Origin: Oscillatoria sp. FACHB-1407
GTDB taxonomy: Bacteria; Cyanobacteriota; Cyanobacteriia; Elainellales; Elainellaceae
Direction: 5' to 3'
DNA length: 64,000 bases
Assembly (NCBI RefSeq): GCF_014697545.1
Contig: NZ_JACJSA010000007.1
Coordinates: forward strand, 124,001 to 188,000
In this document: positions 1 to 10,235 of the stretch, piece by piece
Position numbering within the stretch: position 1 is the first letter of the stretch
Layout: every line of letters starts with the position of its first letter
Position numbers and translations under genes: made by a program
The notes under the pieces: generated by a model
Told to the model about the DNA's origin: nothing
The model's database searches: none
The model's input: only the letters and a program-made list of their open reading frames with translations

Positions 1-1961
1 CGCACTGCGATCGCTGGCACCCACTGAAAGACCCAACTGATTAGGGCACTTAAGGTGAAATTGAGATAGCTAACCACCCAACGCAGCAGATCTTCGGCTC
101 CTGCCAGTTCCCAAATCCACAGCAACAGAGCCGGATTTTGCCACGCTGCCTTGATTGCCATGCGGTTGAACGGCACCCATCCTGCTCGATCCTTGATGAA
201 GCGATCTGCCACGTCTGGAGATTCCGATGCCAAGATGCCAAAGAAAGTGTTCAGCATCGAGTTAACTCGTTGAGGAGCCAGAAATCGTCCTGTGGGCACC
301 ATCATTCCTTTTGAGAATAGCCAGGTAACAGCAATATTGCTTTGAAATGCCCGAATTTGATTGAGGTAATTCGCGGTAAGCAGATCGTGACGCAATGCGG
401 TATCCAGTAGATCGGTTAGCCGAGGCAGATTGCGGACCAGAGAACCAAACCCAGTGAACACCAACGGGGATTGCAGCGAGGCAGCGTCACCAATGGCAAT
501 GAGGCGATCAAAGGCAACCTGGCGATCGCCCTCTCGTACGCTGAAATGTCCTGGAATATAACCAAAGGTTGGCTTGCGCCAGACTAACCGTTCCAGATCA
601 CAGCGACGGTATTCCGGCAAAATGGTGAAAAAGTCCTCGTACATTTCCAGTAGGGAGCCAGGGTTGTCAGGGTTGACCTGATGGTAGTGAAACAAGTAGA
701 TGGTCAACTCGTCATCCTTGCCGGGAAAAAGCTCCCAAATGAGTTGTCGTCCGCGTGAGATGTCGCCGTGACTGTTGAGTACATCACCATAGTGAGAGTC
801 CCACACCGCAGGCTCAAATCCACTGGCGATCGCGGCTCCCACTGTTGGACACACACTATCAAACGCCCGTCCTCCATTCAACTGCCAAGCGATCGGGGAA
901 GCCGTGCCCATGGCGTCCACCAATAATCGCCCTTCCGCTTGTCGAGCGGTTTGGGTGGGTATATGGTTTGCCTGGACTGTGACGCGATCGCCACTGACAA
1001 TCACCCGTTCAAACTGAGTCTCATCCCAAATATCCCCCCCTGCGGTTCTCAGCTTTTCGCCACAAAGGTCTAACAGTTTCTCAGCATCAATACTCACGTT
1101 CAACACGGTGGGAGTCCGTAAGATCGGAGCTTTTGCCTGTGGTGGATTGTTGGCATCAAAGAATTTGTGAAACCCATCCACATACTCTCGTGCAATCACA
1201 CTCTCAAATTCAGCAGGGGTAAATAGCCCCAAATCAATCAGGCTTTGAAATTCGCTACGAGAAATGTTCCACTCCCGGTTCATCCGCCCAAACGGCAATC
1301 GCTCCAGCAACAAGACCCGATAGCCCAACCGTGCCATGACTGCCGCGTGAATGACACCCAACGCCCCGCCCACATAGATCAGGTCATAGGTTCCATCGCA
1401 ACCTTGATTCACGGGGGGGTCGGATACTTCTCCAGCACGAAACACAACTTGTGTCGGCTTTGTCGGGTTTCGCACACCCTCTCGCCAATGCTGCTCCCAC
1501 CAGTAGACTCGAGTCAGGTCATACTCCCCGTTCGGCATCTTCTGAAAGTAATGCACCGTTTTGGGATAATGCGGTGCTAATGCTTCAAAAATCGACTGCT
1601 GCGAAAGGTCGATTGCGGGAGGTTCGGGGTAGTCGTGGGGAAACTGTTGGCGAATTTCGTGAGTCAGTTGATGAAGCAGTTGAGTCTCTTGTTGCAGTGG
1701 AGACTCTGCCCAGCGAAACGCTTTTAAGTAGGTTGTTCGCTGGACTGACCAGACAAACACTGATAACTCCGGTTCTAGCAATGAAGTAACGGCTGATGTT
1801 TCCGGAGTTGATGACAGTGCAGGTGTGGTTTTAAAGCTCAAGCGAAACCCTTCTGGAGTTAGCTTTTTCTCCCCCACAAGCGGATGAAATGTCTGTTGCA
1901 ACCACTCTCGAACAGTCGCTGTATGAGGGGTGGGGATTTCTAAATAGAGAATTTCTCTCAT
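1..1961 (-). CDS. cruA: CruA-type lycopene cyclase / FAD-dependent oxidoreductase (3' end outside window)
   Basis: The frame is open without a stop from the ATG at 1961 to the window edge, giving at least 653 residues; the C-terminus is missing. An N-terminal domain of about 190 residues precedes an FAD-binding Rossmann segment near residues 190-225 (YDLIYVGGALGVIHAA, then LLLERLPFGRMNREWN). The NREWNISR stretch after the dinucleotide fold is typical, as I recall it, of the CruA/CruP lycopene cyclase family, which converts lycopene to cyclic carotenes. A second block (AIGDAASLQSPLVFTGFGS) resembles the distal flavin-binding motif of such flavoproteins. The long N-terminal extension favours CruA over the shorter CruP. 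Family membership is fairly secure; assignment to CruA is inference. Confidence 0.62.
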   Translation of the reverse strand, partial: MREILYLEIPTPHTATVREWLQQTFHPLVGEKKLTPEGFRLSFKTTPALSSTPETSAVTSLLEPELSVFVWSVQRTTYLKAFRWAESPLQQETQLLHQLTHEIRQQFPHDYPEPPAIDLSQQSIFEALAPHYPKTVHYFQKMPNGEYDLTRVYWWEQHWREGVRNPTKPTQVVFRAGEVSDPPVNQGCDGTYDLIYVGGALGVIHAAVMARLGYRVLLLERLPFGRMNREWNISRSEFQSLIDLGLFTPAEFESVIAREYVDGFHKFFDANNPPQAKAPILRTPTVLNVSIDAEKLLDLCGEKLRTAGGDIWDETQFERVIVSGDRVTVQANHIPTQTARQAEGRLLVDAMGTASPIAWQLNGGRAFDSVCPTVGAAIASGFEPAVWDSHYGDVLNSHGDISRGRQLIWELFPGKDDELTIYLFHYHQVNPDNPGSLLEMYEDFFTILPEYRRCDLERLVWRKPTFGYIPGHFSVREGDRQVAFDRLIAIGDAASLQSPLVFTGFGSLVRNLPRLTDLLDTALRHDLLTANYLNQIRAFQSNIAVTWLFSKGMMVPTGRFLAPQRVNSMLNTFFGILASESPDVADRFIKDRAGWVPFNRMAIKAAWQNPALLLWIWELAGAEDLLRWVVSYLNFTLSALISWVFQWVPAIAV

Positions 1962-2109
1962 CGTCAGATGCTAACTCCAAATAAATAACCAAAAATTAAC
2001 GTTGATATTCTTTAGAAGTGCGCTACACTGCACAGATACATTGGTCTGCTAAAAAACTTTACAAGATTCTCATAATTAATAAAAGGCGTATATCGACTTC
2101 CTCACCGCT

Positions 2110-2343
2110 ATGGATTATCCCATCCCGACCAGCTCTCAAGAAATCGTGAATCTGCGTCAACAGCCCGTTGATGAAGAGTTAATAGCGGCGGCGATCGCAG
2201 GAGTTGTTGGGATTGCGCGTTCTCAGGGGCGATCGCTCGAAGATCTGACAGCTGAGGTATTAGCCGATGAGGGTATCTTAGACCGGGATATGCGGCTTTG
2301 GTTGAGCGATATTGTGGCTCAAGCGTGGAATAGCTTACCCTGA
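2110..2343 (+). CDS. small conserved hypothetical protein
   Basis: This 77-residue ORF starts at ATG, has no signal peptide or membrane segment, and is acidic and predicted helical (repeated EELIAAAIAGVVGIARSQG-type amphipathic stretches). It contains a HIP1 octamer in frame, as neighbouring genes do. It lies between the lycopene cyclase gene (divergent) and dps (same strand, 167 bp away). I do not recognise a characterised family. The well-behaved composition and codon use suggest a real gene, probably a small cyanobacterial orphan. Confidence 0.55.
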   Translation: MDYPIPTSSQEIVNLRQQPVDEELIAAAIAGVVGIARSQGRSLEDLTAEVLADEGILDRDMRLWLSDIVAQAWNSLP

Positions 2344-2475
2344 ATCAGGGATAGGCAGAGCTTCCAGGGATCGTTGCGACAGGTATCACGACGACAGGCA
2401 TTACGATGATAGGTATCACGACAAGCGATCGCCCGTTGAAAAGTTTGGCTATGGTTTAGTTCGACTATGGTTTAG

Positions 2476-2488
2476 GATGATTATCATC
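2476..2488 (+). promoter_or_regulatory. Fur-family (Fur/PerR/Zur) operator-like palindrome before dps
   Basis: The sequence GATGATTATCATC is a perfect 6-1-6 inverted repeat 22 bp upstream of the dps start. It resembles the core of Fur-family boxes (GATAATnATTATC type). The position suggests a repressor site overlapping the dps promoter or leader. The site is seen directly; the regulator is inferred. Confidence 0.45.
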
Positions 2489-2510
2489 TCTCAACCAGGA
2501 AAAAAGACAT

Positions 2511-3065
2511 ATGGGTAGCAATGGTCGTAGCCAAGTTTTGTATCCCACTCGCATTGATATTCCTGCCGATATTCGCACTCAAATCATTGCGCTTTTGAAT
2601 CAAACGTTGGCGACAAGCCTCGATCTCAAAACGCAAGTTAAGCAAGCCCACTGGAATGTGAAGGGGCTAAACTTCTATCAACTGCATGAGCTGTTTGATG
2701 AAATGGCAGGCGAACTGGAAGAATACGTTGATCTGTTTGCTGAGCGAGTCACCGCTTTAGGTGGGTTAGCTTTAGGCACTGCCCGTATTGCCGCAGCCCA
2801 GTCAGAGTTACCAGAATATCCTCTCGATATTCTGGGTGGCGAAGCTCACATTACGGCACTTGCCGATCGCTACGCTATCTATGCTAAGTCGTTGCGGGAA
2901 GGTATCGCCCAAACCGATGAGTTGGGTGATGCGGATACGGCTGATCTCTATACCGAAGTGTCTCGCGACATTGACAAGCGTCTGTGGTTCCTCGAAGCGC
3001 ACCTGCAAACCTCTGCCATCAACTCCTCGGTAGCAACGGCTGAGAAAGCGACTGTGGTGAGCTGA
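2511..3065 (+). CDS. dps: Dps family DNA-protection ferritin (copy 1)
   Basis: The 184-residue product is a Dps mini-ferritin: a dodecameric cytoplasmic protein that oxidises Fe(II) with peroxide, stores iron and shields DNA. All five classical ferroxidase ligands are present with canonical spacing: His47, His59, Asp63, Asp74 and Glu78 (QAHWNVKG, LHELFDEM, EEYVDLFAE). The N-terminal tail of about 20 residues and the C-terminal tail after residue 165 are short extensions. The ATG at 2511 follows an AGGA site at normal spacing. A Fur-like palindrome lies just upstream, consistent with iron or peroxide control. A second, diverged Dps is encoded at 22053-22541. Confidence 0.93.
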   Translation: MGSNGRSQVLYPTRIDIPADIRTQIIALLNQTLATSLDLKTQVKQAHWNVKGLNFYQLHELFDEMAGELEEYVDLFAERVTALGGLALGTARIAAAQSELPEYPLDILGGEAHITALADRYAIYAKSLREGIAQTDELGDADTADLYTEVSRDIDKRLWFLEAHLQTSAINSSVATAEKATVVS

Positions 3066-3671
3066 TTCTCAAGTTATAGCTCTGGTCAGAAAGAAGGCAC
3101 AGGCAATGGCTCAAACCCTGGTGCCAGGAAAGCTTCCTAGCTTGCCTCTGCCCCATCGAATGTTAAGGCTATCAAAGCCGAGTCCGCCGACGCAGGCTTC
3201 AGACGACGCGGGTTTTGGTGAACTGACCAAGTCGGGTTTGCTCCTAACATAGCCACTGAAACGGTTGTGAGGACATCTCTTAATTTTGAATGTGATGTTC
3301 TGCAAGCCTTTTAGCCTCAGTTCTCAGTTCTCAGTTCTCAGCCCTTCTCCATAGCATTGGCTGACTGAAAATCTGCGGGACTGAGGGGGCTAAGTTTAGT
3401 TTGTGTAAAGACTGATGGATGGAAATCCGCCAATTTGGGAAACCACGGCTGAGGGGATATGAAGGGTTTATGAATTTCCGCAGTATCCAACGCTACTCAG
3501 CGATACTTTTGCGGAAGAAATGGGCAGATTGATGAAGAGTAACACTAGGTGCCTCAAGTGCAGGCTAAATTCTCATCTACAGCCTGTATCACTTAACACA
3601 TCCTTCATATTGCTCGTGCTATCGATGAATAGCGTTTAGAGATTTCCAAACATTCAGCCTGACGAATTCTT
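3066..3671. repeat. gene-free interval with dispersed repeat copies
   Basis: There is no convincing gene in these 606 bp. The part at about 3076-3165 (TGGTCAGAAAG, then GGCAATGGCTCAAACCCTG and CCCCATCGAATGT) recurs at about 29878-29960. Three tandem copies of CAGTTCT lie at about 3318-3345. The last 100 bp probably carry the promoter of the exported protein gene. Confidence 0.5.
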
Positions 3672-4157
3672 ATGAACATTCTCAAAACCTCTGCGATCGC
3701 CTTGACTGCTTGTGTAATGACCGCTGGTATGGCTCTAGTCGGTTCGCAAGCGGCTCGCGCTGAAGATTATGAATCATTCACCCTGGCTCCTGGTTTTCGT
3801 CCTAACCCGGTTGTTGGCACGGGTTTATCTGGTGGTACTCGGCTCGTTGACTGTTACACCAACGAGAGTGGCGGCAGAACCCTCGTGAGAACCTATGTTG
3901 ATTCGGCTAACGCTCCTGATCATGTGGTTACAGTCACCCGTCCTTTCAGCAACTTACGTGCATCGGTTCAAGCTGATGGTGATGTCACCCTGTTGATTGA
4001 TGGTCCTGATGGAACCTACTGCTCTGACGATGTAGACGGTTTGATGCCCTCTATCTCTGGTAACTGGCCCGCTGGCACTTACAACATCTGGATTGGCGAT
4101 TTCGTTGGAGATGGCAGTGGTGTCTATCGCTATCGCCTGTTTTTGACCCAGCAATAA
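3672..4157 (+). CDS. small exported protein of unknown function
   Basis: The 161-residue product has a clear Sec signal peptide (residues 1-30, hydrophobic core ending in AARA) with likely cleavage before Glu31. The mature part of about 130 residues is beta-rich, with two cysteines (VDCYTNE and GTYCSDD) that could form a periplasmic disulfide. It ends in a repeated pattern of Gly, Tyr and Trp (WPAGTYNIWIGDFVGDG) resembling pre-peptidase C-terminal-like folds. I recognise it only as a cyanobacterial exported hypothetical. It is monocistronic, with a repeat-rich region on both sides. Confidence 0.75.
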   Translation: MNILKTSAIALTACVMTAGMALVGSQAARAEDYESFTLAPGFRPNPVVGTGLSGGTRLVDCYTNESGGRTLVRTYVDSANAPDHVVTVTRPFSNLRASVQADGDVTLLIDGPDGTYCSDDVDGLMPSISGNWPAGTYNIWIGDFVGDGSGVYRYRLFLTQQ

Positions 4158-4594
4158 GGAACGTGATTGTCCCTTTTGCAACGGTGACGACATAACAATT
4201 CTGAGAGAAACGACAAAGGGTGAGAGAGCTGTGGGAAGCTTTCTCACCCTATTTATTTTTGGGGGAATGGGGAGTGGGGAATGGGGAGTGGGGGCTGTTA
4301 GGGTCGGCGTAACGCCTCATTATGTAACGTCAGTTCGGTTTAAGAACCCGGCGAATGAATGCGCGGCTACTAGTGTTGCGAACACAAAGTTCTGCAATGT
4401 GGGGGTTTGAGGGCTTCGCCCCCAAGCAGGGGTTCCACCCCTTCACCCCTTTCAAAACTTATTTTTTGCTGTACTAGAGCAAAGTCCGCTGACGCGGACT
4501 ACGGAAAATCAAGGTTTGACGAACCGACGCAGGTCAGTTTTGCTCCGATAGCGGCAGTTTAACCGCCAAAATCCTTATCTCGAATTCACGTTAT
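4158..4594. repeat. repeat-rich intergenic region between convergent genes
   Basis: These 437 bp hold no supported gene. They include the doubled GGGGAATGGGGAGTG tract (4261-4295) and two blocks of dispersed families. One is a GGGGTTCCACCCC-type copy (4400-4450). The other is a copy of the family ending in CCGCCAAAATCC and CGAATTCACGTT (4322-4595), whose other copies lie near 12464, 28071 and 43270. Confidence 0.6.
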
Positions 4595-5758
4595 TTAGAG
4601 CGATCGCACAAATGCATCCAACCGCTCCATCCCCTTACGAATCGTGTCTAACCCAGTAGCGTAGGATAGACGAATGCAGGAGTCCGCCCCAAAGGCAATG
4701 CCTGGAATAGCAGCAACCTGTTTTTGCTCCAACAGCGCACTACAAAAATCAATTGATTTTATCCCTAGCTTGCTGATATCAGGGAAGACGTAAAAGGCTC
4801 CATCGGGTTTAGGACACTGTAACCCTGGAATGGCGTTGAGGGCATCCAGCATCACCTGTCGCCGTTCAGCAAAGGCGGTCACCATTTCAGTGACACACGT
4901 TTGAGGGCCTTCATAAGCCGCGATCGCCCCATACTGAGCGAAGGTGCAGACGTTGGAAGTGCTATGACCTTGAATGGTGCTTACTGCCTGAATGATCGGC
5001 ACGGGAGCAGCCAGGAAACCAATACGCCAGCCGGTCATAGCGTAGGTTTTAGCAAAGCCGCTGCTGACAATCGTGCGATCGTAGGCTTCAGGACTGGCAG
5101 CACCAATGCTAAGGTGTTGCGCCCCATCGTAGAGAATCTTCTCGTAGATTTCGTCAGAAACCACCCAAATGTCATGCTCCACGACTACAGCGGCGATCGC
5201 CCGAATCTCGTCAGGAGTGTAGACCATCCCCGTCGGATTGGAAGGGGAGTTGAGGATGAAGAGTTTGGTCTGGGGGGTGATGGCTTGGCGCAGTTGTTCA
5301 GCCGTGATGCGATATCCGGCTTCAGCGGTTGTGGGAATGATTACAGGGGTTCCCCCTGCCAATTTCACCATTTCGGGGTAGCTGAGCCAATAAGGAGCGG
5401 GAATGATCACCTCGTCTCCGGGGTCAATCATTGCCATCATCAAGTTGTACAGCGATTGTTTGCCACCGTTGGTAACAATAATATTGTCTGCGCCGTAACA
5501 CAAATTATTAACGTGTTGCAGTTTTTGGGCGATCGCCTCTCGCAATTTTGGCTCCCCTGCGGCTGGACCGTAGCGTGTTTTGCCCTGGTCAAGCGCAGTC
5601 TTCGCCGCTTCAACAATGTGTTTCGGAGTGTCAAAGTCAGGTTCTCCTGCGCTGAAGCTACAAATGTCAATGCCGTCAGCTTTCATTGCCTTCGCTTTTG
5701 CATCGATCGCCAATGTCATTGACGGTGATACCTGTCCGACTCGCCCTGCCAGTTTCAT
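4595..5758 (-). CDS. aspC: pyridoxal-phosphate aspartate aminotransferase (class I)
   Basis: The product of 387 residues is a fold-type I aminotransferase that interconverts aspartate and 2-oxoglutarate with oxaloacetate and glutamate. Seen in the sequence: [15 protein letters not shown] near the N-terminus, the cofactor region [23 protein letters not shown], the PLP lysine in [16 protein letters not shown], and the carboxylate-binding Arg near the C-terminus in IRLSYAT. The start at 5758 (MKLAGRV) is preferred over 5791 because a GGAG site sits 5 bases upstream and this is where the family normally begins. Bacterial Ib-type enzymes may also act on prephenate or other amino acids; specificity cannot be read here. 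Confidence 0.9.
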   Translation of the reverse strand: MKLAGRVGQVSPSMTLAIDAKAKAMKADGIDICSFSAGEPDFDTPKHIVEAAKTALDQGKTRYGPAAGEPKLREAIAQKLQHVNNLCYGADNIIVTNGGKQSLYNLMMAMIDPGDEVIIPAPYWLSYPEMVKLAGGTPVIIPTTAEAGYRITAEQLRQAITPQTKLFILNSPSNPTGMVYTPDEIRAIAAVVVEHDIWVVSDEIYEKILYDGAQHLSIGAASPEAYDRTIVSSGFAKTYAMTGWRIGFLAAPVPIIQAVSTIQGHSTSNVCTFAQYGAIAAYEGPQTCVTEMVTAFAERRQVMLDALNAIPGLQCPKPDGAFYVFPDISKLGIKSIDFCSALLEQKQVAAIPGIAFGADSCIRLSYATGLDTIRKGMERLDAFVRSL

Positions 5759-6358
5759 GTTTACTCCGGTCAGATCAACCCAAATTAGCAACTAAATTTA
5801 GCTCAGAATATCGTATTTCACAAAGGTTGCGCGATTAAATCTAGTCTTGAATCTTAAGAAACAGCGCATCTTTATTCAGGATCCCCCAGATGTCGGATTT
5901 TCTCTCTTAAGCTAAATGGCACTCTTTAACTTTAGTCAGCAGTTTTGCGACAACGTGAGGGCTGTATTGATATGAACTTTGCGGCTTGCGGCTACAAGCG
6001 GTTACAAATTGCTTATGAATAAAGCACTTGTACGAGAGTGACTTGCCAAATCTTCATCCAAAAATTTGAGAGTTTAGCCAGAATTTGATACGGTTTATTA
6101 CAGTTATTGTAAAAAAACATCAAATTAACTCGACTTTCTTTAACTCATTCTCCTGAATGATGATTTTATCTGTCTACAAAGATTTCATGTCATAAGGTAC
6201 AGTGTGGCTACCTGTGAATATATTCAATCCCACTGGGTTGACCAGTTGTTTCCCGGATTGATCGACAGCTTACTCAATGCTAGATAGGCTGATTGAGCGA
6301 TCGCCCCTTCTTAATAGATAAATTTCGTTTGACATCCTGATTTAAGTAGGTGACTTGC
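5759..6358. other. AT-rich divergent promoter region, no gene seen
   Basis: This 600-bp gap separates the divergent aspC and glgB genes. It is AT-rich, with several T-tracts, and holds no ORF of credible composition and no recognised repeat family. It presumably carries both promoters and a long glgB leader. Confidence 0.4.
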
Positions 6359-8656
6359 ATGTTGATGACCGTTGCGCCAGAACAGATTGAACGGATTGTT
6401 TGGAACCAGCATCATGATCCGTTTGAAGTCTTGGGACCGCACCTGATCGCACAAGACGGCAAATCGGTATGGGCAGTACGGGCTTATCTTCCCAATGCGG
6501 ATGCTGCCTGGGTGGTCTTCCCAGAAGAGCGCAAAGAATACCCCATGCAAGCGGTGCATAATCCCCACTTCTTTGAGTGTGTGCTGGATACCGAAGAGAT
6601 GGCGAACTACCAACTTCGTATCCAGGAAGGGGAGCACGAGCGGGTGATTTACGATCCCTATGCGTTTCGATCGCCCCTGCTCACTGATTTTGACGTTTAT
6701 CTTTTTGGCGAGGGCAATCACCATCGCATCTACGAAAAGTTAGGCGCACACCTGACTGAGATTGATGGGGTTAAAGGGGTTTATTTTGCCGTCTGGGCAC
6801 CCAACGCACGCAATGTCTCTGTGTTGGGTGACTTTAACTGGTGGGATGGGCGCAAACATCAGATGCGCCGTATTGAGAACGGCATTTGGGAATTGTTTAT
6901 TCCCAGTGTGGGAGTGGGCGATCGCTACAAGTTTGAGATTAAGAACCACGCCGGACATATCTACGAGAAATCCGATCCCTACGGCTATCAACAGGAAGTT
7001 CGCCCCAAAACGGCATCCATCGTCACTGACCTCAATAGTTACGAGTGGCATGATCAGGAATGGATTGAAAAACGCCGCCATACCGATGCCCTCTCTCAAC
7101 CCATTTCAGTCTATGAGGTGCATTTAGGGTCCTGGCTCCACGCATCCTCAGCGGAACCGCCCATAACTGTGGACGGAGAACCGGGCAATGTGGTAGTCGT
7201 CGCTGACTTAAAACCGGGGGCACGCTTCCTGACATATCGGGAGTTGGCAGAGCGGTTGATTCCCTATGTTAAGGAGTTGGGCTTTACCCATGTCGAGCTA
7301 CTGCCGATTGCTGAGCACCCCTTTGATGGCTCCTGGGGCTATCAGGTAACGGGCTATTATGCCTGTACCTCACGCTATGGCACGCCGCAAGACTTTATGT
7401 ACTTTGTAGATCAGTGTCATGCAAACGGCATTGGGGTAATTGTGGACTGGGTGCCGGGTCACTTCCCCAAAGATGGACATGGATTGGCATTCTTTGATGG
7501 TAGCCACCTCTACGAACACGCTGACCCCCGTAAGGGCGAACATAAAGAGTGGGGCACTCTGGTCTTTAACTACGCTCGCAACGAAGTCCGTAACTTCCTG
7601 GTTGCCAATGCGCTCTTCTGGTTTGACAAATATCACATCGATGGCATTCGGGTTGATGCGGTCGCGTCGATGCTCTACCTCGACTATTGCCGTAAGGATG
7701 GTGAGTGGGTCGCCAATCAATATGGTGGACGGGAAAATATTGAGGCAGCCGATTTTTTGCGTCAGATGAACCATGTAGTGTTTAGCTACTTCCCTGGAGC
7801 ACTGACGATCGCCGAAGAGTCAACTTCGTGGCCTATGGTGTCGTGGCCTACCTATGTTGGTGGCTTGGGCTTCAACCTCAAGTGGAACATGGGTTGGATG
7901 CACGACATGATCGATTACTTCCACATGGATCCCTGGTTCCGGCAATTCCACCAGAACAACGTCACCTTTAGCATCATGTATGCGTTCAGCGAAAACTTTA
8001 TGCTGGCGTTTTCTCATGATGAGGTGGTGCATGGCAAGAGCAACATGATCGGTAAAATGCCCGGTGATGAATGGCAGAAATATGCCAACCTGCGATGTCT
8101 CTACTCCTACATGTTCACGCACCCTGGTAAAAAGACTCTGTTTATGAGTATGGAGTTTGGGCAGTGGAGTGAGTGGAATGTCTGGGGTGATCTGGAATGG
8201 CATTTGCTGCAATATGACGCTCCTCAGAAATTGAAGAATTTCGTCGGTAAGCTGAACCAACTCTATCGCAGTGAACCGTCTCTGCATAGCCAGGACTTTA
8301 GCTTTGATGGCTTTGAGTGGATCGATTGCAGTGACAACCGTCACAGTGTTGTTTCATTCATTCGCAAGGCAAAAGACTCTGAAGATTATGTAGTCGTGGT
8401 CTGTAACTTCACACCACAGCCTCACGCTCATTATCGCGTTGGTGTGCCCGACCATGGCTTCTACACGGAGTTGTTTAATAGCGATTCCCGTGAGTATGGT
8501 GGCAGCAATATGGGCAATTTGGGTGGCAAATGGGCGGAGGAGTGGTCGTTCCACAATCGCCCTTACTCGATCGATTTGTGCTTGCCGCCTCTAGGAGTAT
8601 TGGTGTTGAAGCTCGATCGGGAGAAAACTGAAGCGGCTAAAAGACCTCAACAGTAG
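6359..8656 (+). CDS. glgB: 1,4-alpha-glucan branching enzyme GlgB
   Basis: The GH13 enzyme introduces alpha-1,6 branches into glycogen in the cytosol. About 765 residues match full-length cyanobacterial GlgB with two N-terminal beta-sandwich (CBM48-like) modules. The (beta/alpha)8 barrel shows all signature regions: [25 protein letters not shown] with the nucleophile Asp, LTIAEEST with the acid Glu, and [10 protein letters not shown]. The C-terminal all-beta domain ends in [12 protein letters not shown] 6350, ATG 6359 and ATG 6365 are in frame; 6359 is best placed behind AGTAGGTG. It stands alone, without other glg genes. Confidence 0.95.
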   Translation: MLMTVAPEQIERIVWNQHHDPFEVLGPHLIAQDGKSVWAVRAYLPNADAAWVVFPEERKEYPMQAVHNPHFFECVLDTEEMANYQLRIQEGEHERVIYDPYAFRSPLLTDFDVYLFGEGNHHRIYEKLGAHLTEIDGVKGVYFAVWAPNARNVSVLGDFNWWDGRKHQMRRIENGIWELFIPSVGVGDRYKFEIKNHAGHIYEKSDPYGYQQEVRPKTASIVTDLNSYEWHDQEWIEKRRHTDALSQPISVYEVHLGSWLHASSAEPPITVDGEPGNVVVVADLKPGARFLTYRELAERLIPYVKELGFTHVELLPIAEHPFDGSWGYQVTGYYACTSRYGTPQDFMYFVDQCHANGIGVIVDWVPGHFPKDGHGLAFFDGSHLYEHADPRKGEHKEWGTLVFNYARNEVRNFLVANALFWFDKYHIDGIRVDAVASMLYLDYCRKDGEWVANQYGGRENIEAADFLRQMNHVVFSYFPGALTIAEESTSWPMVSWPTYVGGLGFNLKWNMGWMHDMIDYFHMDPWFRQFHQNNVTFSIMYAFSENFMLAFSHDEVVHGKSNMIGKMPGDEWQKYANLRCLYSYMFTHPGKKTLFMSMEFGQWSEWNVWGDLEWHLLQYDAPQKLKNFVGKLNQLYRSEPSLHSQDFSFDGFEWIDCSDNRHSVVSFIRKAKDSEDYVVVVCNFTPQPHAHYRVGVPDHGFYTELFNSDSREYGGSNMGNLGGKWAEEWSFHNRPYSIDLCLPPLGVLVLKLDREKTEAAKRPQQ

Positions 8657-9059
8657 GGTCAGTGGTCATTAGTCAATGGTCAATGGCTAATGGTCAATGG
8701 TCAATGGTTGATGCATGTGGTGGCTGTGGGGTGCGTTACTGTCGCGTAAAGGCACCCATTTTATTTTTTTGGGAGTTATAGCACTCACAACAGTTGGGAC
8801 GAGGTGCAGGGGTAGATCCCTGGCTGGGGGCTATGTCAATTCGGGTTAGATTTAACTTGATGCGTAGCACAATCCCGAGTTGGTGCGATCGCCTCTAGTC
8901 AGCGCACTCAAGCTTTGGGCATCCCCATCCATCGAATGTTAAGATCCACACAGCTACAGGCTGAAGGTGTGATCAGAAAATGGAGCGATCGCCCCGTTTG
9001 GGAAGTGGCTCTGCTTTGCCTGTACCTGTATTTGAAGTAGTGCTGTTAGAGAGTGCTGA
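8657..9059. repeat. STRR-like tract and dispersed repeat
   Basis: Bases 8662-8712 are imperfect heptamers based on TGGTCAA. Bases 8775-8850 hold a copy of the GTGCAGGGG...CTGGCTGGGG family shared with 12380, 30010 and 43347. No gene is visible. Confidence 0.55.
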
Positions 9060-10235
9060 GTGATATCGAAACTTTCTATATATGCCACATTCCTTCTGGG
9101 TGCTCTGGCATTTTGGTGGGGTATTCGTCTGGGTCGGCTCTTGCTAAGGCGAGGGGCGACTGCTGATAATCTTTTCAAGGGAAAAGATGCAGCATCGCTG
9201 GCATTTTTGGGGCTGTATTTTGCTCTGATGTTTTTGGTGTTGCATGTGCCACAGATGCAGGAACTACCCCTGATGTGGCGAGTACATGGGATGCAAGTTA
9301 CCTGGACGTTTTTGCGGGTGATTTTGCTGGGCATGTGTGGAGTGGGCTTTATCATCAGTTGGAAGACTGCCCGACTCCAGGTTATTGCTGTGGTGCTGGT
9401 GGGTCTGTTGGGGCTAGGGGGCTTTACGGCTGCCGAAGCCTATTTCCTGCAACCCATTCATGCATCCCTGCGAGACAACCTCAGACCGAATGGCGTGTTT
9501 CAACAGACTTCATCCAGTAGTTGTGCTCCTGCCGCTCTGGCGACAATTTTGCATCGGTGGGGGTTAAACGCAACCGAGTCGGATGTAGCTCGTTATGCCG
9601 GGACGAGTCGCTTGGGAACCTCAATGCCTCAGCTTATCGTAGCGGCACGAGAGTTAGGGATGGATGGCATTGAGTTATCGCCTACCTGGGAGCAGATGCA
9701 GCAGATTAATCGACCGGGCGTGTTGGCAACCTGGCTCTATGGGCAAAATGGGCGCGTTGCTCATGCGACTGCTCTGTTGGGCTTGAGTGATGAAGTCGCG
9801 ACGATCGCTGACCCCGCTTTTGGGAGGATCTATCGCGTCACGCGCAGTCAGTTCGATCGCATCTGGCGACGCACCTATGTTCCCATTTATCGCCCAACAG
9901 ATGCGCTGTTGTCGCCTAACCAGGCGGCGACCTATCTGCAAAAGTTGGGGTTTTGGCAGCAAGCAACCCCAGTGTCAAATCCGGAGCGATCGCCCAATTC
10001 AGCATCAGCTAAGGGAAAAAAGGCAGGGGACGGGAGTTCGGCACTTTCACCGACTGGGCAGGGAATGTCAGATACGGTGCAATTGGCTGATCTAACGGCG
10101 GCGATTCAGCAGTTTCAAACGGCGATGGCGTTAAGACCGACTGGAGAGTTGGATGCAGAAACGGTGCTATTTTTGACAGGTCCGTTTTTGCAGGAGGTGC
10201 CAATTTTGAAATCGCAGCATTCTCCTGACCACTGA
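9060..10235 (+). CDS. membrane-anchored C39-like cysteine peptidase with peptidoglycan-binding-like tail
   Basis: The 391-residue protein has four predicted membrane segments in residues 1-135 (for example FLLGALAFWWGIRLG and VIAVVLVGLLGLGGF). A papain-like C39 domain follows: QTSSSSCAPAALATIL carries the nucleophile Cys, GRVAHATALLG the His and TIADPAFG the Asp. After a Ser/Pro-rich linker (residues 300-345) comes a helical segment (IQQFQTAMALRPTGELDAETVLFL) like a PG_binding_1 repeat. C39 domains normally sit on bacteriocin ABC exporters and cut double-glycine leaders; here there is no ABC part. Start is GTG. Substrate unknown. Confidence 0.72.
   Translation: MISKLSIYATFLLGALAFWWGIRLGRLLLRRGATADNLFKGKDAASLAFLGLYFALMFLVLHVPQMQELPLMWRVHGMQVTWTFLRVILLGMCGVGFIISWKTARLQVIAVVLVGLLGLGGFTAAEAYFLQPIHASLRDNLRPNGVFQQTSSSSCAPAALATILHRWGLNATESDVARYAGTSRLGTSMPQLIVAARELGMDGIELSPTWEQMQQINRPGVLATWLYGQNGRVAHATALLGLSDEVATIADPAFGRIYRVTRSQFDRIWRRTYVPIYRPTDALLSPNQAATYLQKLGFWQQATPVSNPERSPNSASAKGKKAGDGSSALSPTGQGMSDTVQLADLTAAIQQFQTAMALRPTGELDAETVLFLTGPFLQEVPILKSQHSPDH

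Noticed and set aside
1245-1789. Plus-strand frames opposite the lycopene cyclase gene
   Set aside because: Antisense shadows; the minus-strand frame is continuous with Rossmann and FAD motifs.
3111-3305. 64-residue minus-strand ORF
   Set aside because: Lies in a dispersed repeat that recurs at 29878-29960.
4901-5722. 273-residue plus-strand ORF
   Set aside because: Antisense shadow of aspC, whose PLP motifs are clear.
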